Assembly: GCA_900767695.1 (NCBI GenBank)
Contig: CAAGAC010000026.1
Span: forward strand, 1-11,538
Direction of reading: 5' to 3'
DNA from: an uncultured Succinivibrio sp.
Lineage (GTDB): Bacteria > Pseudomonadota > Gammaproteobacteria > Enterobacterales > Succinivibrionaceae
DNA: 11,538 nt
The notes under the pieces were generated by a model, which saw only the letters and a program-made list of their open reading frames with translations, did not search any database and was not told the origin of the DNA. Below are positions 6,467 to 11,538 of this stretch, piece by piece (the stretch's first letter is position 1; each line of letters starts with the position of its first letter). The position numbers and the translations under genes were made by a program.

Positions 6467-7772
6467 CGCCCGCCTCCCTGGCCTTGCGCTCGGCCTCAAG
6501 CTCGGACTGCGCCTGGGCCTTGATGGAGTTGATGTAGTCGCCGCTGCCGTTGTCGTTGGCCCCGACGTCCGAGGCCATGATGTTGAGGATCGATGGGCAG
6601 CGCAGGAAGACCGTGATGCCGATCACGAGCAGTAGCGCGCCGCCGGTGAAGAACACCGCGCGCGGGGCGAGCACGGTCGCAAGCGCGCCGCCAAGGATGG
6701 GCCCCACGGCGCCGCCCACCTGCTGGGCTGCAAAGAAGAGCGCGAAGCTCTCGCCGCGGCGCGAGGCCGGGGTGAGCAGCACCAGGAGCGAGTTCGCCGA
6801 CGGGAAGATCCCCGAGAAGCTCAGCCCGAAGATGAACTGGAAAAGCGCGAAGATCCACAGCGTGCGCGGGATCCCCTGGAGGCAGCTCACCACTCCTGCA
6901 AGGCAGAAGGAGATCACCATGGTGTAGAAGAACCCGCGCTTCTGCCCGGCGCGGCCCCACTGCGGGGCGGCCAGGGCGCCGGCAAGCCCGCCTAGGGAGA
7001 AGATGGCGCCCGAGAGCATCATCAGGCTGGACTTCGAGACCTCGCTGAAGGTCGCGATGTAGACGGTCATCACCGGCTGCACCTGCATGATGACGAGGCT
7101 GGTAAAGCCGGCGGCCACCATCAGCGCGAGTATCCCCGGATCCTTGAGCAGCGACTGGCGCGAGGGCGCGGGGGATGACGGGGACGCCGGCTCCGCCTTC
7201 TGGCGCGGCGGCTCCTTGATGAAGATGATGGTGATGATGGTGATGAGCGAGAGCCCGCCCGCTCCCACGAAGAACGAGTCGCGCATGCCGAAGGCGGTGG
7301 CGAGCACGCCGCCTAACAGGGGCCCGATGATCCCGCCGCAGATGTTCGCCGACTGCATGAGCCCCATCGCGATCCCGATGCGGTTCTTGGGAACGTAGGC
7401 CGAGAGCATCGCAAGACAGGCAGGCCAGAGCCCGGCGGCGAAGCCCTGGACCACGCGCATCAGGAAGAGCTGGAAGGGGGTCTGGACGATGCCTCCGAGG
7501 AAATAGGCCACCGCAAGCAGTATGGAGGAGCGCAGCATCATGAGCTTGCGCCCGGTGCGGTCGGAGAGGCGTCCCCAGAGCGGGGCCACCAGCGCGCTGA
7601 TGGCGAAGGTCACGGCGAAGACCACGCCCGACCACATGTTGACGCTCTTGGCGTTGGCGCCCAGCTCGACCTCGAGGTAGACCGGGAGGAAGGGGATGAG
7701 CATGGTGTAGGAGGAGGCCATGAGCACGGCAAAGAGCACCATGAACGCCAGCACGGCTTTCCAGTTCATCAT
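6450..7772 (-). CDS. MFS transporter, MdtG-like (first gene of the operon)
   Basis: Inner-membrane major facilitator of 440 aa, about 12 spans. Near the N-terminus VNMWSGVVFAVTF and GRLSDRTGRKLMMLRSS (motif A, G67, D71, G74, R75, K76) closely follow E. coli MdtG, a proton-driven drug efflux protein, so efflux is the likely job; the substrate cannot be read from sequence. The loop between spans 6 and 7 is Pro/Ser-rich. After span 12 there is a charged, probably cytoplasmic tail of about 50 residues rich in Glu, Lys and Ala, absent from its paralogue at 4919-6136. Start: tandem ATGs at 7772 and 7769; GGGGGAG at 7780-7786 is spaced well for the first. The last 17 nt overlap the start of the repeat-protein gene. 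Likely regulated from the promoter and dyad at 7824-7864. Confidence 0.92.
   Translation of the reverse strand: MMNWKAVLAFMVLFAVLMASSYTMLIPFLPVYLEVELGANAKSVNMWSGVVFAVTFAISALVAPLWGRLSDRTGRKLMMLRSSILLAVAYFLGGIVQTPFQLFLMRVVQGFAAGLWPACLAMLSAYVPKNRIGIAMGLMQSANICGGIIGPLLGGVLATAFGMRDSFFVGAGGLSLITIITIIFIKEPPRQKAEPASPSSPAPSRQSLLKDPGILALMVAAGFTSLVIMQVQPVMTVYIATFSEVSKSSLMMLSGAIFSLGGLAGALAAPQWGRAGQKRGFFYTMVISFCLAGVVSCLQGIPRTLWIFALFQFIFGLSFSGIFPSANSLLVLLTPASRRGESFALFFAAQQVGGAVGPILGGALATVLAPRAVFFTGGALLLVIGITVFLRCPSILNIMASDVGANDNGSGDYINSIKAQAQSELEAERKAREAGDGRSE
6473..6478 (-). promoter_or_regulatory. Ribosome binding site fixing the repeat-protein start
   Basis: GGGAGG on the - strand, 6 nt before ATG 6464-6466, embedded in the last codons of the upstream MFS gene. 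It selects the 108-aa form and gives an intact signal peptide. Confidence 0.7.
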
Positions 7773-7823
7773 TTCCGCTCTCCCCCGTCAAAAGCGCGGC
7801 AGCCAAAGCCGCAAGGATGTCCC

Positions 7824-7829
7824 ATTCTA
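7824..7829 (-). promoter_or_regulatory. Candidate -10 for the MFS operon
   Basis: TAGAAT on the - strand (5 of 6 to TATAAT) lies about 50 nt before the ATG. The hexamer 17 bp upstream (ATGGCC) is a poor -35 and falls in the TGGCCA dyad, which would suit an activated or repressed promoter. Confidence 0.4.
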
Positions 7830-7845
7830 CACCACGCGCGCAAGG

Positions 7846-7864
7846 TGGCCATGGGCATTGGCCA
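7846..7864. promoter_or_regulatory. TGGCCA-N7-TGGCCA operator-like element
   Basis: Two identical TGGCCA palindromes (7846-7851 and 7859-7864) are 13 bp apart centre to centre and overlap the expected -35 of the MFS operon. Such symmetry and position suit a dimeric regulator. No regulator gene is adjacent, so the binder is unknown. Confidence 0.4.
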
Positions 7865-7926
7865 ACTAAATCCTTTTAAAAACAAGCACGATTTGTATGC
7901 CACTTCGGATTTGGACACGCGCATGC

Positions 7927-7963
7927 AAAAGCCCCGTCGCAGGAGCGCCGCGGCGGGGCTTTT
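7927..7963 (-). terminator. Strong terminator after panF
   Basis: A 14-bp stem with one G-U pair: 7927-7940 with 7950-7963, 9-nt loop, an AAAAGCCCCG / CGGGGCTTTT core. It begins 15 nt after the panF stop; on the - strand it ends in four T. It may also work on the + strand. Confidence 0.85.
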
Positions 7964-7977
7964 CAGAGCACTTAGGG

Positions 7978-9483
7978 CTATTCCTCAGGGATCTTGTGCG
8001 GGAAGAAGATCCTCATCGTCTCCATGCCCGGGCGAGGGGCGGTGAGCGAGCCGATGACGCTGCCCACGAGCCCTGCCGCGGTGCCGATCACTATGTTGTG
8101 GAAGCCCATGAGCTTGAAGCCCGTGGCCATCGCGGCGACGTAGAGGCCAAGCCCGAGCGCGATGCCCCAGATGGCGCCGCGGGTGTTCATGCGCGGCCAG
8201 AAGAGGCCGAGCACCACGCACCACATGAAGGCGCTCTCAAGCCCGCCGAAGGCGAACATGTTGACCCAGACCACGATGTCCTGTGGGTAGAGCGCGAGCA
8301 CGATGGAGACGGCGCCGAGGATTAGGGTGGTCGCCACTGCAATGTGCCTTGAGGAGTCGGGTCTCTGGGTTTCAAGGTACTCGGGCCCCTTGAGCTGCTT
8401 TGCCAGATCGCGCGCGACTGCGGCGGCCGAGGCGATGAGCAGCGAGCTTACGGTGCTCATGGTCGCGGCAAGCGGCCCGATGATGGTGATCCCGGCCATG
8501 AGCGGGCTCATGTGGCTGACTATGAGAAGCGGGATCACGGCGTCGGTGCCGTTGGCGGGCTTTTCCAGCACCACGCCGCGCGAGAGCACGCCCAGGAGCG
8601 TCATGCCGATCATCAGGGCGCCGCAGACTATGGTCGCGACGATCATGGCTGTGGAGAGGTTCGAGGACTTTTTGTAGCTCATGCACCTGACCATCGACTG
8701 GGGAAGGCCTAGGGTGCAGAAGCCCACGAGCAGCCATGAGGAGAAGAGCAGGGTGTAGGGAAGCGCCCCGCCGGCGTCGGGCTTGAAGAGGCTCGAGATC
8801 CCGTCCTCGCCGATGCTCTCTGTGGCAAGGGTCTGCCTGATCCCCTCAAGCCCGCCGCCGGACTCGAGGATGGACCAGCCCAGGGTGGCCATGCCCGTGA
8901 GCATCAGCACAGCGCACACCGCGTCGGTGAGCGCCACGGCCTTGAAGCCCGAGGAGGTGTAGATGACGGTTACGGCGGCGAACACCAGCAGCCCCGCCTT
9001 GTAGTCCCAGCCCGTCACCGCCGCGAAGATCTGCGCGCCGCCGATGAACTGGCCGACCACGGTCGCCGTAAAGAAGACGATGAGCACGATGGCAAGAAGC
9101 ACGCTCAGGGGCTTTGAGCCGTAGCGCGCGTCGATGAGGTCGATGACGGTGAGCGAGCCGGTGCGGCGGGCGAGCACGGCCATCTTCTTGCCAAGCACGC
9201 CCAGGATGAAGAACCCGGTGATGATCTGCGGGGCGGCGAAGACCACCCAGCCGTAGCCAAGCTGCCAGGCGATGCCAGGCCCCGAGACGAACGAGCTTAC
9301 CGAGCCGTAGGTCGCGACCAGGGTGAGCGCGAGCACCACGCCGCCCAGGTTGCGGCCTGCGATGTAGAAGTCGCGCTGGAAGTTTCCCGAGCGCTTGAGC
9401 GAGCGGTTGCACCAGGCGCCGATGCAGATGAGGACTGCAAGGAACGCGAGCACCGGCCAGATGGCGGGATTAATCGTTTCCAT
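7978..9483 (-). CDS. panF: Sodium/pantothenate symporter
   Basis: Inner-membrane SSS-family protein (LeuT fold, about 13 spans) that imports pantothenate with Na+, feeding coenzyme A synthesis. It has 501 aa, close to E. coli PanF. It shares with PanF, in order: ATYGSVSSFVSGPG near span 2, LGKKMAVLARR, FIGGAQIF, YTSSGFKAV, LGLPQSMVRCMSYK, PLAATMSTVSSLL and WVNMFAFGGLE. The start at 9481-9483 is fixed by AAGGAGG (9490-9496) and by homology; a longer reading to 9600 is an out-of-register artefact over yhdT. It overlaps yhdT by 14 nt, the conserved yhdT-panF order of proteobacteria. Terminated at 7927-7963. Confidence 0.94.
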   Translation of the reverse strand: METINPAIWPVLAFLAVLICIGAWCNRSLKRSGNFQRDFYIAGRNLGGVVLALTLVATYGSVSSFVSGPGIAWQLGYGWVVFAAPQIITGFFILGVLGKKMAVLARRTGSLTVIDLIDARYGSKPLSVLLAIVLIVFFTATVVGQFIGGAQIFAAVTGWDYKAGLLVFAAVTVIYTSSGFKAVALTDAVCAVLMLTGMATLGWSILESGGGLEGIRQTLATESIGEDGISSLFKPDAGGALPYTLLFSSWLLVGFCTLGLPQSMVRCMSYKKSSNLSTAMIVATIVCGALMIGMTLLGVLSRGVVLEKPANGTDAVIPLLIVSHMSPLMAGITIIGPLAATMSTVSSLLIASAAAVARDLAKQLKGPEYLETQRPDSSRHIAVATTLILGAVSIVLALYPQDIVVWVNMFAFGGLESAFMWCVVLGLFWPRMNTRGAIWGIALGLGLYVAAMATGFKLMGFHNIVIGTAAGLVGSVIGSLTAPRPGMETMRIFFPHKIPEE

Positions 9484-9763
9484 GGGGATCCTCCTTCCCA
9501 GAGTCCTGCTCCTCGCCCAGGCTGAAGTCGGCCATGAAGCGGCGCACCAGCACGATGACGCCGACGACCGAGAGCAGGTAGCCCCCGATGCAGGAGACAA
9601 CGAACCAAAGCGGCATCGATGTTACGAACACCGCGCTGTCCTTCAGGAGGAAGACCGCGCCCCAGAAGAACAGGGTGATGATCACGGCGAGGATCACGGT
9701 GGCGAGCGCCTCGCGGTCCATGGCGATGAACTTCTCCCTGTAGCTGAGATCACACTTTTGCAT
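9470..9763 (-). CDS. yhdT: YhdT-family (DUF997) small membrane protein, PanF partner
   Basis: A 97-aa protein with two hydrophobic spans (about 20-38 and 49-73) separated by a short loop containing MPLWFVVSCI, which parallels FPRWFEMACI of E. coli YhdT; an acidic tail follows. The family sits next to panF across proteobacteria, and a role in PanF assembly or function is presumed but unproven. The start at 9761-9763 has AAGGAGA (9773-9779) 9 nt upstream; the in-frame ATG at 9790 would place that site inside the gene. It overlaps panF by 14 nt, so the two are coupled. Confidence 0.9.
   Translation of the reverse strand: MQKCDLSYREKFIAMDREALATVILAVIITLFFWGAVFLLKDSAVFVTSMPLWFVVSCIGGYLLSVVGVIVLVRRFMADFSLGEEQDSGKEDPHGND
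9490..9496 (-). promoter_or_regulatory. Ribosome binding site fixing the panF start
   Basis: AAGGAGG on the - strand, 6 nt before ATG 9481-9483, lies within the yhdT 3' end. Confidence 0.8.
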
Positions 9764-9796
9764 GGGATTGACTCTCCTTTTCACTATCATGCCTGT

Positions 9797-9821
9797 ATGA
9801 AATCCATGACGGACATTTCAT
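9797..9821. promoter_or_regulatory. 25-bp inverted repeat in the yhdT-panF leader
   Basis: ATGAAAT (9797-9803) and ATTTCAT (9815-9821) are perfect inverted arms around an 11-bp spacer. The element lies at about +11 to +35 from the predicted start of transcription. It has no T-tract, so an operator is more likely than a terminator. Confidence 0.45.
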
Positions 9822-9838
9822 GCATTTTGAACGGGGGC

Positions 9839-9867
9839 ATCTTACCAGCAGGACGCGGCTGAGCCAA
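9839..9867 (-). promoter_or_regulatory. Sigma-70-type promoter for yhdT-panF
   Basis: On the - strand TTGGCT (9862-9867), a 17-bp spacer and TAAGAT (9839-9844); each box matches consensus at 4 of 6. Transcription would begin near 9832, about 70 nt before the yhdT start. Confidence 0.55.
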
Positions 9868-9900
9868 AAAACGAAAATGCGCACCGTGCAGGTGCGCATT
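9866..9900 (-). terminator. Strong terminator after yciB
   Basis: AATGCGCACC (9876-9885), loop of 5, GGTGCGCATT (9891-9900), a perfect 10-bp stem. On the - strand it is followed by TTTTCGTTTTTT. The T-tract touches the -35 box of the yhdT-panF promoter. Confidence 0.88.
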
Positions 9901-9938
9901 CAAGGCACCGCGCCAGGCGCAGCACCGATTTGGTGAGG

Positions 9939-10580
9939 CTAGCCCTGCTTGCCGTCCTTGTCCTTGCCCTTGTCGGAGAGGGCTGCGAGCACCGAGGGAT
10001 CGCGCCTGCAGATTACGAGCACCAGGACTATCGCGAACAGCGCGTTCAGGATCCCGTTGCCAAAGCTCTTGTAGGTGACCCAGATCCCCTCGGCCCTCTC
10101 GGGGCTTATCCCGAAGATGGAGGGCAGGCAGAAGGCGAGCACGAGGTTCAGGGCCGCGCCGAAGATGAAGAACCACATCCAGCCTGCGCCGAAGAAGCGC
10201 CAGGCGCCGTCGGGCAGCGGGATCTCGCGCCCGAAGAGGTAGGAGAATGGGTTCTTGCGCAGAAGGTACTGGAACACGAAGATCGCCGCGGCGAGCACGA
10301 GGTTCGAGACCGTGACCTTCCACTTGATGATGGATGGATCGCCAAGCAGGATGGTCGGCAGCCCGAAGAGCAGCACCAGCGCGAGCGTGAAGATCTGGAT
10401 CCTCGATACGGTCCTCGTGACGGCGTACTCGAGCGCGGCGGCCAGGAGGCAGCTGCAGACCACGACTATGGTCGCGAGCACCAGATCGGATGTCACCTTG
10501 TAGGTAGCAAAGAACGCAATTGCGGGGAGGAACTCGATAACGCGCACCGCAAAAGGCGGCTGCTTTGCTTGCTTGTCCAT
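9939..10580 (-). CDS. yciB: YciB family inner-membrane septation/envelope protein
   Basis: A 213-aa multi-span membrane protein (about five hydrophobic segments). YciB, also called intracellular septation protein A, acts in cell-envelope synthesis and division and interacts with elongation and division proteins. Matches to E. coli YciB are clear: FLPAIAFFATYK near the N-terminus, FGLPTILLGDPSIIKWKVTV in the middle (E. coli has FIKWKVTV), RKNPFSYLFGREIPLPD, and WVTYKSFG before the last span. It is longer than E. coli YciB (179 aa) because of a short N-terminal lead and a Lys/Asp-rich C-terminal tail. AGGA at 10587-10590 is 6 nt before the ATG. It lies 30 nt downstream of the exported eight-cysteine protein gene and likely shares its transcript. 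A strong terminator follows. Confidence 0.93.
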   Translation of the reverse strand: MDKQAKQPPFAVRVIEFLPAIAFFATYKVTSDLVLATIVVVCSCLLAAALEYAVTRTVSRIQIFTLALVLLFGLPTILLGDPSIIKWKVTVSNLVLAAAIFVFQYLLRKNPFSYLFGREIPLPDGAWRFFGAGWMWFFIFGAALNLVLAFCLPSIFGISPERAEGIWVTYKSFGNGILNALFAIVLVLVICRRDPSVLAALSDKGKDKDGKQG

Positions 10581-10610
10581 GGGTTGTCCTGTGTTTGAAT
10601 CGTGCTTGGA

Positions 10611-11324
10611 TCAGGGCTTTGGGGACGCCTGCGCCGCGGCCAGATCGCCTTCAATCTTCTTGGGCGGCTTGAGGCGGCGGAAGCGGATCCCCTCGTTGTC
10701 GGCGCTCAGAACCTCGAACTGATCGTCGAGGAACCTTATCACCGAGCCGTAGCTCAGGTCATAGGTGAGCGTCGGCTTTGAGACCGCCTTGCAGTCGCTC
10801 ACCGCGAACTTGAGCACGCTGCCGCTGCGCCCGTAGTACATGAGCGAGGGGGCGCAGAGCGTGTCCTCGGAGACGGTGCGCGCGGAGATGGCGTAGCTCA
10901 GCGCGCCCGGCGCGGCGCAGGACTTGACGTTGAGCTGCGTGGTCACGCAGATCCTGCCGCCGTCGGATGCCTCGGCGCTAACTTCCTTGAGGGGATCGCA
11001 CCACAGGCAGCTCTCGACCTCGTCGCCGTCGCTGCTGGTGGTCGAGAAGGAGAGCTCCCTGCCGTGCCTGCCGGTCTCGCGGAACTGGCCGCGCGGGAAG
11101 GTGATGGCGCCGGATGACTGCTCGAAGGGAATGATGAGGAAGGCGCTGCGGCAGCGGCGGTCGGCGACCTTGAGCGCCGAGCCGACCGCGGCGAAGGCGG
11201 TCTCGTCGGTCCTGGGGCGGTAGTCGATGGTGCAGCGCTGCTCCTTCTCCTGCACGGCGGAGGCCAGCGCGGGCAGGGAGGCGAGCAGGGCGCCCAGGGC
11301 TGCGGCAAGGTGTTTGTTCCCCAT
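10611..11324 (-). CDS. Exported eight-cysteine protein of unknown function
   Basis: A 237-aa precursor with a Sec signal peptide: K4, a hydrophobic core 6-20, and a likely cut after ASA at residue 23. The mature part of about 214 aa has eight cysteines: C31, C58, C106, C109, C126, C136, C157 and C178. The even number, and a CLWC pair, suggest four disulfides or a redox or metal site in the periplasm. There is no membrane span. Two stretches, YYGRSGSVLKFAVSDC and YDLSYGSVIRFLDD, look like degenerate copies of one beta unit with a Y-G-S-V-[LI]-[KR]-F core, and AVGSALKVADRRC near residue 46 may be a third. I do not recognise a family. The gene begins only about 2-9 nt after a perfect TATAAT, with no clear Shine-Dalgarno. 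It precedes yciB by 30 nt, hinting at an envelope role. Confidence 0.83.
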   Translation of the reverse strand: MGNKHLAAALGALLASLPALASAVQEKEQRCTIDYRPRTDETAFAAVGSALKVADRRCRSAFLIIPFEQSSGAITFPRGQFRETGRHGRELSFSTTSSDGDEVESCLWCDPLKEVSAEASDGGRICVTTQLNVKSCAAPGALSYAISARTVSEDTLCAPSLMYYGRSGSVLKFAVSDCKAVSKPTLTYDLSYGSVIRFLDDQFEVLSADNEGIRFRRLKPPKKIEGDLAAAQASPKP

Positions 11325-11332
11325 GAATCCAA

Positions 11333-11338
11333 ATTATA
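11333..11338 (-). promoter_or_regulatory. -10 box just before the eight-cysteine protein gene
   Basis: A perfect TATAAT on the - strand ends 8 nt before the ATG. Transcription would begin near 11326, giving an almost leaderless message. There is no good -35 at 16-18 bp, so an activator or a chance match is possible. Confidence 0.4.
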
Positions 11339-11349
11339 TGGGGAAAATG

Positions 11350-11369
11350 ATGAAGGATCTCATCTTCAT
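11350..11369. promoter_or_regulatory. Inverted repeat between divergent genes
   Basis: ATGAAG (11350-11355), an 8-bp spacer, CTTCAT (11364-11369). It lies just upstream of the - strand TATAAT and of a + strand TATGAT, where a regulator could act on both divergent genes. Confidence 0.3.
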
Positions 11370-11391
11370 GCCGATGAGGCCATGGATGGCG

Positions 11392-11397
11392 TATGAT
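11392..11397 (+). promoter_or_regulatory. Candidate -10 for the right-edge gene
   Basis: TATGAT, 5 of 6 to consensus, 69 nt before the ATG at 11467. No acceptable -35 at 16-18 bp, so this is tentative. Confidence 0.25.
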
Positions 11398-11466
11398 TCG
11401 CACGTTCCGGGTTAGCCTGGACGATGGAGAATCAAATTCGGATGGCAAGACCCCAGGGAGGGAACC

Positions 11467-11538
11467 ATGGCCAGGAAAGTGAAAAAGCAGGATGCCGCCG
11501 TCAGGCAGCGCAACTTCGTGCAGGCGCACGTGATGGAC
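11467..11538 (+). CDS. Start of a basic protein, truncated by the window edge
   Basis: Twenty-four codons open to the right edge, beginning MARKVKKQDAAVRQRNFV. AGGGAGG (11455-11461) is 5 nt before the ATG, a strong ribosome site. The segment is Lys/Arg-rich (seven of the first 15 residues), with no signal peptide. Too little is present to assign a family; small basic nucleic-acid-associated or ribosome-related proteins begin this way, but that is only a hint. Transcribed divergently from the eight-cysteine protein gene. Confidence 0.65.
   Translation, partial: MARKVKKQDAAVRQRNFVQAHVMD

Noticed and set aside
4913..6523. A 536-codon open frame on the + strand running opposite the MFS/repeat/MFS genes
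   Set aside because: Its translation is rich in Arg, His, Glu and Gly with no domain, and it crosses three well-supported genes on the other strand. Such frames are expected by chance in GC-rich DNA.
6496..7806. A 436-codon open frame on the - strand, out of frame with the MFS gene
   Set aside because: Same strand as the true MFS gene but shifted; it lacks hydrophobic spans and has a His/Arg/Ala-rich translation typical of a shadow frame.
11338..11415. A 25-codon methionine-rich frame on the + strand
   Set aside because: No ribosome site, and it overlaps the promoter region of the divergent gene. Probably chance.

Overview
The window is 11.5 kb of GC-rich, densely coding bacterial DNA with strong G/C preference at third codon positions. 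The gene content (E. coli-like 427-residue AroA, YhdT-PanF pair, YciB, MdtG-like transporters) points to a proteobacterium of the gamma/beta branch. A NifS-type cysteine desulfurase and a rubrerythrin suggest an anaerobic or microaerobic lifestyle. I infer this from protein families and cannot name a genus. There are no tRNA or rRNA genes, no CRISPR array, and no insertion sequence.

Left part, + strand (1-3920): the 3' end of a nifS-like cysteine desulfurase, a terminator, then a compact unit hisC - aroA - small secreted protein of unknown function. Gaps there are 12 nt and 1 nt, and two strong hairpins close the unit. This is the aromatic/histidine amino-acid block: AroA makes EPSP in the shikimate pathway, and HisC is a PLP aminotransferase that may serve histidine and possibly aromatic amino acids.

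Middle, - strand (3933-7850): a rubrerythrin with rubredoxin-like iron sites at BOTH ends, preceded by an extended -10 promoter and a leader of about 165 nt. Upstream of it lies an operon read right to left: MFS transporter (440 aa), a 108-aa exported protein made of six V-x-x-FP-D repeats, and a second, paralogous MFS transporter (405 aa). The repeat protein overlaps the first transporter by 17 nt and ends 3 nt before the second, so the three are almost certainly co-translated. Its repeat layout resembles the DUF6150 / 7(1) septoil-knot family, a deeply knotted fold. This cassette is the most interesting item in the window.

Right part, - strand (7927-11340): yhdT-panF (sodium/pantothenate symporter with its small membrane partner) with a well-formed promoter and a 25-bp inverted repeat in the leader. 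Upstream is a two-gene unit of an exported eight-cysteine protein of unknown function followed by yciB (septation/envelope membrane protein), ended by a strong terminator whose T-tract abuts the panF promoter. At the right edge the first 24 codons of a + strand gene for a basic protein begin.

The main unknowns are three exported proteins: 3174-3848, 6140-6466 and 10611-11324. Each is tied to a recognisable partner (aroA, MFS pair, yciB).
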